Shown here: one piece after another, positions 15,966 to 24,840 of the stretch | Layout of the letters: every line of letters starts with the position of its first letter | Numbering within the stretch: the first letter of the stretch is position 1 | Assembly (NCBI GenBank): GCA_007126575.1 | Contig: SLBA01000045.1 | Location: 1-56,341, forward strand | DNA length: 56,341 nt | Origin: Gemmatimonadota bacterium | GTDB lineage: Bacteria; Gemmatimonadota; Gemmatimonadetes; Longimicrobiales; Gaopeijiaceae | Direction: 5' to 3' | The notes under the pieces: generated by a model | What the model saw: the letters and a program-made list of their open reading frames with translations, nothing else | What the model was told of the DNA's origin: nothing | Databases searched by the model: none | Program-made: the position numbers and the translations under genes

Positions 15966-17234
15966 TCACTCATGGGTGGCGATCACCCCCCGGACCTCGG
16001 ACTCCGACAGGGTGTGATCCTGGCGCTTGGCGTATTCGAAGATCCGTCTCGTGAGAGCCTCGTCGTCGGGGTCGAAGCCCCGTGTCCGAAGCCAGTACTT
16101 CACATTCGAGAGCCCCGACATCGGGCTGATCTCGATTTCCTGCGCCCGTCCGACCATCGCCGCCGGAATCCCGGAGTAGATGCGGTCGGCCAGCTCCTCG
16201 TCTCCCTTCTCTTCGGCCTTGATGATGGCGGCCGCGTGCACCCCCGTTCCGGTCCGGAAGGCATCGCGCCCGAAGACCGGATAGCCCGGGGGGATCTCGA
16301 CTCCGGTCCCCTCGGCGGTGAGCTCGCAGTACTCCCTGAGCGGCGAGAGATCGGCGTCGTGCAATCCCATCAGCTTCAGGTTCACGAGCAGGAGGTCCAT
16401 CTCGACATTCCCCACCCGCTCCCCGATCCCCAGCGCCGTGCCGTGGATCCGATCGGCGCCCGCCTGGATCGCGGCCAGCGCGTTCGCGAGCCCGAAGCCG
16501 CGATCCCGGTGGCCGTGCCAGTCGATCTTCACATCCTCTCCCGAGGGCTCGACGATCGTCTCGCGCACGAAGCGGACGAGCGCCCGGACGCCCCAGGGGG
16601 TGGCGTGCCCAACCGTGTCGGCGATGCACAGCCGGCGGGCTCCCCACTCGATGGCGCCCCTGTAAAGGGCCTCGAGGGTCTCGGGGCGCGCCCTCGTCGT
16701 GTCCTCGGTCACGAACATCACCGGGAGGCCCTCGGCGACGGCGAAGCGGACGGCCTCTTCCGAGGTGCGCAGCATCCGGTCGAGCGTCCAGTCCTCGGTG
16801 TACTGCCGGATCGGCGAGGATCCGATGAAGGTGCAGGCCTCGATCGGAATCCCCGTCTCCTGCGAGATCCGCGCGATCGGCTCCACGTCGCGCACCATCG
16901 TGCGGGCGGCGCAGTTGGCCGTGATGGTCAGGCCGGCGTCCGCGATCTCGCGGGCCAGCGCGCTCACGTCGGCCACCGCCCGGGGCCCCGCGCCGGGGAG
17001 CCCGATGTCCGCGGTGTGGATCCCGAGCTCGTCCATCAGGTGAAGCAGGCGCAGCTTGGTCTCGATCGGGGGATCGTCGACCGATGGGCTCTGGAGACCG
17101 TCGCGCAGCGTCTCGTCATCGAATTCGACCCGGCGCAGGCCTCCGCCCGACCCATCGGATTCGTTCCAGTCGTGGATCAGCTCCGACGGTTCGGGATTGG
17201 CCGTCTGCCCGTTTCCTTCCCCTCGATTCTCCAT
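15966..17234 (-). CDS. 2-isopropylmalate/homocitrate synthase family enzyme
   Basis: Claisen-type condensing enzyme of the HMGL-like TIM-barrel family: acetyl-CoA plus a 2-oxo acid. Signatures: DDETLRDGLQSPSV near residue 39, a DIGLPGAG strand, HGHRDRGFGLANALAA (metal ligands) and GIGERVGN. At 422 aa it is about 100 residues shorter than LeuA with its leucine-binding domain, so feedback regulation of the classic kind is unlikely. Isopropylmalate, homocitrate or citramalate synthase are all possible. ATG at 17234 has an excellent GGGAGGAG site. It heads the operon with phoB 32 bases downstream, an unusual pairing. Confidence 0.82.
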   Translation of the reverse strand: MENRGEGNGQTANPEPSELIHDWNESDGSGGGLRRVEFDDETLRDGLQSPSVDDPPIETKLRLLHLMDELGIHTADIGLPGAGPRAVADVSALAREIADAGLTITANCAARTMVRDVEPIARISQETGIPIEACTFIGSSPIRQYTEDWTLDRMLRTSEEAVRFAVAEGLPVMFVTEDTTRARPETLEALYRGAIEWGARRLCIADTVGHATPWGVRALVRFVRETIVEPSGEDVKIDWHGHRDRGFGLANALAAIQAGADRIHGTALGIGERVGNVEMDLLLVNLKLMGLHDADLSPLREYCELTAEGTGVEIPPGYPVFGRDAFRTGTGVHAAAIIKAEEKGDEELADRIYSGIPAAMVGRAQEIEISPMSGLSNVKYWLRTRGFDPDDEALTRRIFEYAKRQDHTLSESEVRGVIATHE

Positions 17235-17643
17235 CTCTCCTCCCGGTCTCCGGATGTCCAGCGCCGAGTCGGTGCCCTCGCGGTGGTGCCCGCGGGGGGA
17301 ATCGAAGGCCTCTTCGAATCGGGAGCAATCCGGCGGAGCGCCCGGGGCTCCCATCGTCCACGACGCATCAAGTCTAGGGCGTCAACGTAACGGGGCAGGC
17401 GGCCTCGCGTAACGGATCGGTAACCTCTGCGCCGGATCGGGCCGTGGTCGGTCGGGGGGCCGTAACCGTTTCGACTCGGAAGTCGCGCCATTCCGTTACA
17501 TGAGCGCACACCGTCCCGTTGCAGAGCGCCCCTATCCTTCTTTGCGTCGGGCGGGAGGACTCCCGTCGGACGCGACCGGCCTCGCACTCTGTAACACCCG
17601 AGCCGGACCTCATAACCGGACCACCGTCGGAGACGCTCGCACT
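17235..17643. other. 409-bp divergent intergenic region with GTAAC repeats
   Basis: No gene. It must hold promoters for the LeuA/PhoBRU operon (leftward) and the TonB receptor operon (rightward). GTAAC or its complement GTTAC occurs at 17387, 17409, 17420, 17462, 17495 and 17591, far more often than expected in such GC-rich DNA (a rough expectation is below one). I see no tRNA, riboswitch or small gene. Confidence 0.6.
17387..17499. promoter_or_regulatory. Candidate Pho-box array (GTAAC repeats, 11-bp register)
   Basis: GTAAC starts at 17387, 17409 and 17420, spaced 22 and 11 bp. Another pair, GTAAC at 17462 and GTTAC at 17495, is 33 bp apart. PhoB/PhoP-type regulators bind direct repeats with an 11-bp period, and this site lies upstream of phoB itself. 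The best shared core is GTAACGG (17387, 17409, and 17499 on the complement). Binding is inferred, not shown. Confidence 0.45.
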
Positions 17644-20415
17644 ATGAGTACTGACAGACACGCACCCTCTCGATTCCGATCCGTATCGCTCGGCCTCGTG
17701 GGAGCCCTGGTCCTCTTGGCCCTCCCCGCAGCGATGCCGCTCGACGCGCAGACCTCCGAGACCGGGCGGATCACGGGGCAGGTGATCGACCTGGAGTCGG
17801 GACAGCCCCTGCCCGGGGCACAGATCCTGGTCGACGGCAGCGGCAGCGGGATCCTGGCCGGCGTCTCGGGACGCTTTCAGCTCGACGCCGTTCCCGTGGG
17901 CACCCGGGTCCTGAGGGTACAGTACCTGGGATACCGGCCGGCGCAGCTGGAGTCGGTCGAGGTGCGGGCCGGGGAGACGACCCGCATCGAGATTCGGCTC
18001 GAGCGGGCCGCGATCGAGGTCGAGGGGATCTCGGTCGTGGCGCAGCGGGAGGGCGGAACGGTCGCCACGGCGTTGAACGCCCAGCGCACCGCCTCTGGAG
18101 TGATGAACTCGATCTCGGCGGAGCAGATCGCCCGGTCGCCCGACGGGGACGCGGCGGCGGCGGTCAAGCGTGTGAGCGGGGTGACGGTCCAGGACGGCAA
18201 GTACGTCTTCGTGCGCGGGCTCGGCGAGCGGTACACCACGGCATCGCTCAACGGAGCCCGGATTCCGAGCCCGGAGCCCGAGCGCAAGGTGGTCCCGCTC
18301 GACCTCTTCCCGTCGGGGCTGCTCGAAGCCGTCTCGACCCAGAAGACCTTCACCCCCGACCAGCCGGGGGACTTCTCGGGGGGCGTCGTGAACATCCGCA
18401 CCCCGGAGTTTCCGCTCCGCCCGGTCTACTCGTTCTCGATGTCGACCGGCTACCGCCCCGGGATCACCGGCAGCCCGATCCCGTCGGGCCCCTCGGCCGG
18501 GAGCGAGTGGCTCGGCCTGGGCACCGGCCCACGCGCCCTTCCCGACCCGGCTCGAAACTACTCCGGCGCCGCGTCGCGGGGTGACGAGGTCAACCGGGTG
18601 GTCAACAGCTTCCGCAACTCGTGGTCGGTGCTCGAGCAGCCCGGCCGGCTCCCCGCCTCGCTCGGAGGCTCGGTCGGGGGCTCGACCGATCTGGGTGGCC
18701 GGACGCTCGGCTACCTGGGCTCGCTCACCTACTCGAACAGCCAGGAGGCCCGGCTCGACCAGCGCCGGGCGCGGGTGGGCACCGGCCAGGCCGAAATCGA
18801 CCGGTACGATGGGCAGTCGGGCTCGACCTCGGTCCTGTGGGGAGGGCTCGCCAACGTGGGACTTCTGCTCGGCAACCACTCCGAGATCCACCTGAACAAC
18901 TCGTATAACCGCAGTGCCGACAACGAGGCCCGCATCGAGATCGGTGTCGACGAGAACACCCGCTCCACGGTTCAGGTCGAGCGGCTGCGGTACGTCGAAC
19001 GGTCGGTGCGCTCCACCCAGCTGCGGGGTGAGCACCAGCTCGCGGCGGCGCACGGGATGGACTGGTCGGTCTCGCACTCCGCGGTCTCGCGCGACGAGCC
19101 CGACCGGTCGGAGTTCGTGACCTGGATGGATCCCGATACCCCGATCTGGTTCAACGACTTCGAGGGCGCCGTGCGCACCTTCGGCGGACTCGACGAATCG
19201 TCGGCCGAGGTGGGCGCGAACTACACCTTCACCCTGGCCCGGAGCGGGGGTGCACCGCACCGCATTCGGGTCGGAGGGCTCGTCCGGAGCACCGACCGGA
19301 CGGCGTCGAGCCAGGGATTCCGGATCCAGGCCTTCAACTGGACGCCCACCGATCCCCGCTGGCAGCTGCGCCCCGAGGAGTTCTTCGACGGGCGATTCGC
19401 GGCGAACGGAGACTCCGAATTCCTCCTCTCGCGTGAGCTCTCGGGCGGCAACTACACGGCGAGCGACCGTCAGGGCGCGGCGTACGCCATGACCGAAATC
19501 GAGCTGCACCCGCGTCTGCAGGTGATCACGGGCGCCCGGCTCGAGCGCTCCGAGATCCAGGTCGATGCCGAGAACCAGCTGGGCCAGGCCGATCGGACCG
19601 ATCGGGGATACACGGACCTGCTGCCCTCGCTCGGCCTAAACATCGAGCTGACCGGAACGCAGCAGCTGCGACTCGCCGGCTCCCGGACCCTGGCGCGACC
19701 CGAGTACCGCGAGATGGCGCCGATCACCTACCGCGAGGTCCTCGGGGGTGAGCAGGTGATCGGGAACCAGGAGCTCGAGCACACCCTGATCGACAACTTC
19801 GACGCGCGCTGGGAGTGGTACCCCTCGGGCGACGAACTCCTCTCGCTGGGCGTCTTCGCCAAGCGGTTCCACAACCCGATCGAGCAGCGCTACCTGGCTC
19901 GTTCCGGGACCAACACCCGCACCTTCGAGAACGCCGAGAGCGCGGTCAACTACGGGATCGAGGCCGAGGTCATGAAGCGCCTCGGGGGGCTCGATCCCCG
20001 CCTCGACCCCCTCGGCCTGTTCATGAACGTGACCGTCATGCGGTCGCGGGTGAACACGGGCAACGAGGGCGACGTGGAGCGGGCGATGGTCGGCCAGGCT
20101 CCGTACGTCCTGAATGGAGGGCTGACCTGGGCGCCGGTCGCATCGGGGCTCACGGCCACCCTCCTCTACAACGTGGTCGGGGAGCGGATCGTGAATGCGC
20201 GCGCCTCGGGGACGCAGGTCGACGATGTGGTCGAGCGGCCCCGCCACGTGGTGGATCTCTCGGTGCGCTTCCCGCTTCTGGCGGGGGCCTCCGGGAAGGT
20301 GGACCTCTCGAATCTGCTGGACTCACCGTACGAAGTCGCGCAGGGATCGGTCGTGCGCGAATTCCACCGCACGGGTCGCGGTGTCTCGGTGGGAGGGTCG
20401 TGGCAGTTCCGGTAA
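17644..20415 (+). CDS. TonB-dependent outer-membrane receptor with CarboxypepD_reg-like domain
   Basis: Outer-membrane active transporter, 923 aa. A signal peptide ends near PLDAQT. An N-terminal carboxypeptidase-regulatory-like Ig domain follows (about 38-120; GRITGQVIDLESGQPLPGA). The plug has the motif KYVFVRGLGERYTTASLNG and PGDFSGGVVNIRTPEFP, and the 22-strand barrel ends at SVGGSWQFR. ATG at 17644 is used; the frame is open to 17500 only as low-complexity sequence. Two surface lipoprotein genes follow in the same operon. The position opposite phoBRU, across GTAAC repeats, hints at uptake of a phosphorus source, but the ligand is unknown. Confidence 0.9.
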   Translation: MSTDRHAPSRFRSVSLGLVGALVLLALPAAMPLDAQTSETGRITGQVIDLESGQPLPGAQILVDGSGSGILAGVSGRFQLDAVPVGTRVLRVQYLGYRPAQLESVEVRAGETTRIEIRLERAAIEVEGISVVAQREGGTVATALNAQRTASGVMNSISAEQIARSPDGDAAAAVKRVSGVTVQDGKYVFVRGLGERYTTASLNGARIPSPEPERKVVPLDLFPSGLLEAVSTQKTFTPDQPGDFSGGVVNIRTPEFPLRPVYSFSMSTGYRPGITGSPIPSGPSAGSEWLGLGTGPRALPDPARNYSGAASRGDEVNRVVNSFRNSWSVLEQPGRLPASLGGSVGGSTDLGGRTLGYLGSLTYSNSQEARLDQRRARVGTGQAEIDRYDGQSGSTSVLWGGLANVGLLLGNHSEIHLNNSYNRSADNEARIEIGVDENTRSTVQVERLRYVERSVRSTQLRGEHQLAAAHGMDWSVSHSAVSRDEPDRSEFVTWMDPDTPIWFNDFEGAVRTFGGLDESSAEVGANYTFTLARSGGAPHRIRVGGLVRSTDRTASSQGFRIQAFNWTPTDPRWQLRPEEFFDGRFAANGDSEFLLSRELSGGNYTASDRQGAAYAMTEIELHPRLQVITGARLERSEIQVDAENQLGQADRTDRGYTDLLPSLGLNIELTGTQQLRLAGSRTLARPEYREMAPITYREVLGGEQVIGNQELEHTLIDNFDARWEWYPSGDELLSLGVFAKRFHNPIEQRYLARSGTNTRTFENAESAVNYGIEAEVMKRLGGLDPRLDPLGLFMNVTVMRSRVNTGNEGDVERAMVGQAPYVLNGGLTWAPVASGLTATLLYNVVGERIVNARASGTQVDDVVERPRHVVDLSVRFPLLAGASGKVDLSNLLDSPYEVAQGSVVREFHRTGRGVSVGGSWQFR

Positions 20416-20498
20416 CCCCGGATGAAGTCTCCGGGAGCCCCCACTCCGAGGGCTCTCGACCCATGGATCGTTCAGATCATCAAGCGAGGACTTGACTC

Positions 20499-22217
20499 AT
20501 GAAGCGCCCACTGCACATCCTGGCGGGGATTGCCCTGCTCACCGGCCTTCTGGCCGGCTGTGACGACTCGGACAGCCCTTCCGGACCCGATCTCCAACCC
20601 CCGGGCGGCGTCGCAGTCTCGGCCCTTTCGGGGACTTCGGTCCGGGTCACCTTCAGCCCCGCATCGGGCGCGTCGGCGTACATCGTCCAGCGCGCCGAGG
20701 GAGAGACGGGCGGCAGCTTCACCACCGTGGGTGAGACGGACGAGAACTCGTTCGAAGACACCGGACTGACCCCCCTCTCCGTCTACCGGTACCGCGTGGC
20801 GTCGCGCTCGGGTTCGACCCAGAGCGGCTTCTCGGGAGAGGCTCGCGTGGAGCTGCCGGAGCTGGTCACGCCCACCCGCACCATCACGGCGGACATCACC
20901 TCGGATCGCACCTTCGTAGCCGACTCGATCTACAAGCTCTCGGGCTTCATCAAGGTGGCGAACGGGGCGACGCTGACGATCGAGCCGGGCACGAAGATCG
21001 TCGGGGACTTCAACATTCCGGGCTCCTCGCTCTTCATCCTGCGGGGCGCACGGATCATCGCCGACGGCACCTCGGAAGCACCGATCGTCTTCACCTCGGA
21101 GCGCCCGCTCGGACAGCGCCAGCCCGGCGACTGGGGCGGTGTGATCATGGTGGGCAACGGGATCACGAACCGTGGCTCCCCGACCTACATCGAGGGCACG
21201 GGCACGGGGAGCGCCAACCCCCTCGTCGACTACTCGCAGGGAACCGACAACGACGACGACTCCGGGATCCTGCGCTACGTCCGGATCGAATTCGCCGGCT
21301 TCCCGACCGCCCCGAACGAAGAGCTGAACTCGCTCACGATGGCGGCCGTCGGGCGCGGAACCACGATCGAGTACGTGCAGATCCTGCTCGGCCTCGACGA
21401 CTCCTTCGAGTGGTTCGGAGGCGCGGTCGACGGGCGCTACCTCATCTCCTACGAATCGGCCGATGACCACTTCGACATGTCGGAGGGCTATGTCGGCCGG
21501 GTGCAGCACGCGATCGCCTTCCAGTCGATCCGCCCGGAGCCGCGCCCGAACCTGGCCGGGGGCGCCGCGTCGGACCCCCAGGGCCTCGAGAACGACGGCT
21601 GCTGGGCCGAGAACTGCCTGGCCGGCGACTCCAACCGGAGTGCTTCGAGCCCGTACACGGTTCCGGTCTTCGCCAACTTCACCCTGATCGGACCTCCTCC
21701 GGGTGCGTGGGAGACCCCCTCCGGAAACATCGGCATGATGCTCCGGCGCGGGACCGGCGGGCTCTACGTGAACGGCGTCGTGGCACGCTACACGCGCGCC
21801 GGGATCTCCTTTCGCGGCGAGCAGACGATGGAGCGGATGGAGAATGACCTGCTGGCGGTCCGTAACATCTACCTGACCGACAACGCCGTGACCTTCCAGA
21901 CCGGATCGGGCACGGGTGAGTCCGCACAGTTCGCGATGAACCTGGCGGCCAACGCACTCGAAGAGGGCTCCGTGGCCACCGCGGACCTCTTCGCGAACCT
22001 TCCGCTGAACACCTCGACGGCCTCGGCCGCGGACTTCGACTGGATGCCGGCCGCGGGATCGCCGATCCGCACGGGTGGGCTCGCCGACTTCTCGGGACTG
22101 CCGCAGCCGCTGCGGGACGCGGCCGCCGGCTTCGTCACCCCCACCAGCTACCGGGGCGCGGTCGACCCCAACGGTCCGCGCTGGTGGGAGGGCTGGACCT
22201 ACTACGCGCGCTTCTGA
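20499..22217 (+). CDS. Surface lipoprotein with fibronectin type III domain, partner of TonB receptor
   Basis: Lipoprotein of 572 aa, lipobox LLAGC (Cys21). A fibronectin type III domain covers about 32-118 (PPGGVAVSALSGTSVRVTF to YRYRVAS). The remaining 440 residues form a repetitive beta-rich domain with patterns like KVANGATLTIEPGTKI, WGGVIMVGNG and ILRYVRIEFAG, resembling a right-handed beta-helix. Relatives accompany TonB-dependent receptors in Bacteroidota and Gemmatimonadota and are often mislabelled as transporters. It probably captures ligand for the receptor at the surface. The gene starts 83 bases after the receptor stop. Confidence 0.8.
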   Translation: MKRPLHILAGIALLTGLLAGCDDSDSPSGPDLQPPGGVAVSALSGTSVRVTFSPASGASAYIVQRAEGETGGSFTTVGETDENSFEDTGLTPLSVYRYRVASRSGSTQSGFSGEARVELPELVTPTRTITADITSDRTFVADSIYKLSGFIKVANGATLTIEPGTKIVGDFNIPGSSLFILRGARIIADGTSEAPIVFTSERPLGQRQPGDWGGVIMVGNGITNRGSPTYIEGTGTGSANPLVDYSQGTDNDDDSGILRYVRIEFAGFPTAPNEELNSLTMAAVGRGTTIEYVQILLGLDDSFEWFGGAVDGRYLISYESADDHFDMSEGYVGRVQHAIAFQSIRPEPRPNLAGGAASDPQGLENDGCWAENCLAGDSNRSASSPYTVPVFANFTLIGPPPGAWETPSGNIGMMLRRGTGGLYVNGVVARYTRAGISFRGEQTMERMENDLLAVRNIYLTDNAVTFQTGSGTGESAQFAMNLAANALEEGSVATADLFANLPLNTSTASAADFDWMPAAGSPIRTGGLADFSGLPQPLRDAAAGFVTPTSYRGAVDPNGPRWWEGWTYYARF

Positions 22218-22873
22218 TGATCACCTTTCTGATCGCCGCCCACCGGTCCGTCTCGTTGCGGGCCGGTGGGATCACGGCTCTCGTCACCCTGATCCTCATG
22301 GCCGCCTGTTCGTCGGGAGAGAGTCGCGAGGCGAATCCCGACGGGACGGTGGAGCGGCGTGCCCCGGTGCACGTCGACAGCATCTTCCCCATCGAAGAGG
22401 AGATCCGCCGGTTTCGCGAGGGGCTCGAGGAGCCCGCGGGGCTGGGGAGTGGGGCGGGCTCGTCGATCGACGGACTCGTCGACGCCTTCCTGCGCGCCCT
22501 CGAGGCGGGGGACACCGAGCGACTTGCGACCCTCACCCTCGATCGGGCGGAGTTCGCATGGCTGTACTACCCCCACACGATGTACGTCGAGCGGCCGTAC
22601 CAGCTGGGTCCCGCGCTCGTCTGGTACCAGCAGCAGAACCTGAGCGGGCGAGGCCTCACCCGCGCACTTCGGCGCTACGATGGCGAGACCCTGTACGACA
22701 CGGGTGTCGACTGTCAGGAACCGGCCGAGGCCTTCGGGGCCGGACGGATCCGGCACGGGTGCCGCGTCGTGGGGGAGCTGCCCACCGGCGAGGAGGTGGT
22801 CGAGGTGCTCTTCGGCAGCATCCTGGAGTTGGACGGCCGCTTCAAGTTCGTGGGCTACGCCAACGAACTCTGA
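22217..22873 (+). CDS. Small lipoprotein, third gene of the TonB receptor operon
   Basis: Unknown lipoprotein of 218 aa. ATG at 22217 overlaps the previous stop as TGATG, so it is coupled to the FN3 lipoprotein. The signal peptide has lipobox LMAAC (Cys31). The mature part has a helix (SIDGLVDAFLRALEAGDTERLATL) shown in pieces as DGLVDAFLRALEAGD, then YYPHTMYVERPYQLGP and a beta-rich end, EEVVEVLFGSILELDGRF. The layout resembles small NTF2-like alpha+beta domains. Function is unknown; the operon suggests a role with the receptor. Confidence 0.7.
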   Translation: MITFLIAAHRSVSLRAGGITALVTLILMAACSSGESREANPDGTVERRAPVHVDSIFPIEEEIRRFREGLEEPAGLGSGAGSSIDGLVDAFLRALEAGDTERLATLTLDRAEFAWLYYPHTMYVERPYQLGPALVWYQQQNLSGRGLTRALRRYDGETLYDTGVDCQEPAEAFGAGRIRHGCRVVGELPTGEEVVEVLFGSILELDGRFKFVGYANEL

Positions 22874-22883
22874 CGGGGCCTTT

Positions 22884-23885
22884 TCAGGCCTCTCCGACCA
22901 GGCGGCTGTACTCGGCGGTCTGGATCTCGCCCCGGATCGCCTCGATGTGCGCGTGGGCTCCGATGATCGAATCGTGCAGGCGGCTGTTCACGATCACGGC
23001 GTCGGAGCCCACGATGCAGTCGCGCAGCTGGGAGCCCTCGACCCGAGCTCCCCGTTCGAGGGTGACGTTCGGGCCCAGTACGGAGTCGCGCACCACGACG
23101 TCCTCCTCGATCCGGACCGTGCCGCGGAGCTCGCTTCCCTCGACCGTCGCCCCGGGCGCCTGCCCACCGCGGGTGGTGTCGAGCAGGTGCGCGTTCGTCG
23201 CGATCAGCGCGTCGATCTTCCCGCAGTCGTGCCAGCCGCCCACGGGGGCCGTGCGGATGCGCGCGCCCTGATCGACCATGTACTGGAAGGCGTCGGTCAG
23301 GTAGTACTCGCCGGTCGCACCGGGTTTGGCGTCGAGGACGTGGTGGATGCCCTCGAAGAGGAGGGGGGCGTCCCGAATGTAGTAGAGGCCGATGTTGGCC
23401 AGCTTCGAGATCGGCTCCGAGGGCTTCTCGACGATCTTCGTCATCGCACCCGTCTCGTCGGTGACGATCACGCCGAAGCGCTGGTAGTCCTCGACCTCCT
23501 TCGCCCAGATGACCCCGGCCCACTTCGGATCCAGGGCGCGCGCCAGCTTGAGGTCGGCCTCGAAGAGGGTGTCGACAAAGACGATCAGGAGGTCTTCGTC
23601 GGCCCAGGGCTCGGCCAGGGCGATGGCGCCGGCGGTCCCGTCCTGGACCTCCTGGACCACGAAATGGCTGGTGAACTCCGGGTATTCCCGTGCGATGTAG
23701 TCGCGCACGACCCCTTCCAGGTACCCGACCACGAAGACCACCTCGTCGACCCCGAGCTCGCGGAGCTCGTCGAGGATGTAGCTCATGACGGGCCGGCCCG
23801 CCACGTGCACCAGCGGCTTCGGTGTGGTCATGGTGTGAGGCCGCAGTCGCGTGCCCTTGCCCGCGAGGGGGATGATCGCCTTCAT
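22884..23885 (-). CDS. Sugar-phosphate nucleotidyltransferase with left-handed beta-helix tail
   Basis: Makes an NDP-sugar from NTP and a sugar 1-phosphate (glucose-1-phosphate thymidylyl/uridylyltransferase type), 333 aa, cytoplasmic. It starts with the signature IIPLAGKGTRLRPHTMTTPKP and has the metal/sugar site FVDTLFEAD, then GEYYLTDAF. The C-terminal 80 residues show hexapeptide-like repeats (VEGSELRGTVRIEEDVVV, RDSVLGPNVTLERGA) that form a left-handed beta-helix. Long N-terminal open frame upstream of 23885 belongs to another strand's gene. It stands alone, convergent with the lipoprotein gene at 22873, so the end product (cell-wall polysaccharide, LPS) is unknown. Confidence 0.87.
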   Translation of the reverse strand: MKAIIPLAGKGTRLRPHTMTTPKPLVHVAGRPVMSYILDELRELGVDEVVFVVGYLEGVVRDYIAREYPEFTSHFVVQEVQDGTAGAIALAEPWADEDLLIVFVDTLFEADLKLARALDPKWAGVIWAKEVEDYQRFGVIVTDETGAMTKIVEKPSEPISKLANIGLYYIRDAPLLFEGIHHVLDAKPGATGEYYLTDAFQYMVDQGARIRTAPVGGWHDCGKIDALIATNAHLLDTTRGGQAPGATVEGSELRGTVRIEEDVVVRDSVLGPNVTLERGARVEGSQLRDCIVGSDAVIVNSRLHDSIIGAHAHIEAIRGEIQTAEYSRLVGEA

Positions 23886-24041
23886 GCTGTGCGTTCCGGG
23901 TCTGGAGGGTCGATGGAGGGACACGGGGTCCCTCGAAAGGAAGGCCCCGGCCACCTTCGAGGCAAGGGGATCCCGGGAACACCCTGCAGCGGGCGAGGCT
24001 ACAACCGTGAAGGCACCACGTCCCCCCACAAGGAGTCTCCG

Positions 24042-24818
24042 ATGAGGCCCTCCGCACCCCGACCCCTCCGATTCGCCCTCTCCACTCTGGTCCTGGCGAT
24101 CGCGCTCCCCGCTCTGGTCCCCGGTTCCGCCCATGGTGCGGACCTGCCGATGGCCGCCGACACCCTGACCCACGACCCGGATCGCTCGATCCTGCGGGTG
24201 GGCGGGCAGGCCGATGTCGAGGTGACGCCGGACCGGGCCCGGATCTCGTTCGCCGTCGAGACCGAGGCCGAGACCGCCCGCGACGCGGGTGAGGCCAATG
24301 CCCGGCTCATGGACGAGGTGATGAGGGCCGTGCAGGCGACAAACGTCGAAGGGCTGCGCACCGAGACCTCGGGCTACAACCTGACGCCCCGGTACCAGAC
24401 CACGCGCTCCGACATGCCGCGGGTGATCGTCGGGTACACGGCCCGCAACCACCTCGTGGTGACGGTCGACGACGTGGAGGAGGTCGGGCGCCTGCTGGAC
24501 CTGGCACTCGAGGCGGGAGCGAATCGCGTGGCGGGACTCCAGTTCCAGGTCCGGGATCCGGAGCCGCACCGACAGGAGGCGCTGCGCCAGGCGGTCGCGA
24601 GCGCCCGCGCCGAGGCCGAGACGGTGGCGCAGGCGCTCGGGGTGCGGCTCGGGGTGCCGCTCGACGTGCAGGCCGGGGTGTCGCGCCCCGCAGGGAGACC
24701 CGACATGCAGTTCCGGACCGAGATGATGGCCATGTCCGACGCCCCCACGACGCCGGTCGAGGCGGGGCTGCAGACGGTCTCGGCGAACGTGAGCATCGAA
24801 TACCGCATCCACCCATGA
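24042..24818 (+). CDS. SIMPL (DUF541) domain periplasmic protein, YggE-like
   Basis: Exported protein of 258 aa. Signal peptide to about residue 32 (ending GSAHGAD). The SIMPL domain fills the rest: LRVGGQADVEVTPDRARISFAVET, shown here as GGQADVEVTPDRARISF, then LRTETSGYNLTPRY and a C-terminal VSANVSIEYRI strand. YggE-type proteins protect against oxidative stress in some bacteria; the mechanism is not settled. AAGGAG lies 6 bases before the ATG at 24042. Confidence 0.88.
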   Translation: MRPSAPRPLRFALSTLVLAIALPALVPGSAHGADLPMAADTLTHDPDRSILRVGGQADVEVTPDRARISFAVETEAETARDAGEANARLMDEVMRAVQATNVEGLRTETSGYNLTPRYQTTRSDMPRVIVGYTARNHLVVTVDDVEEVGRLLDLALEAGANRVAGLQFQVRDPEPHRQEALRQAVASARAEAETVAQALGVRLGVPLDVQAGVSRPAGRPDMQFRTEMMAMSDAPTTPVEAGLQTVSANVSIEYRIHP

Positions 24819-24840
24819 GGGCCGTGAAGAACTCGACGGC

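Noticed and set aside
17500-17643. Longer N-terminus for the TonB receptor
   Set aside because: The added residues precede the signal peptide and are low complexity; ATG 17644 gives a proper signal peptide.
17374-19509. 711-codon minus-strand frame opposite the TonB receptor
   Set aside because: It is an antisense shadow; the plus-strand frame has signal peptide, plug and barrel motifs.
22874-22905. Bidirectional rho-independent terminator (GGGGCC-TTTTCA-GGCCTC)
   Set aside because: The stem is only six pairs with one mismatch and no T-run; too weak to call.
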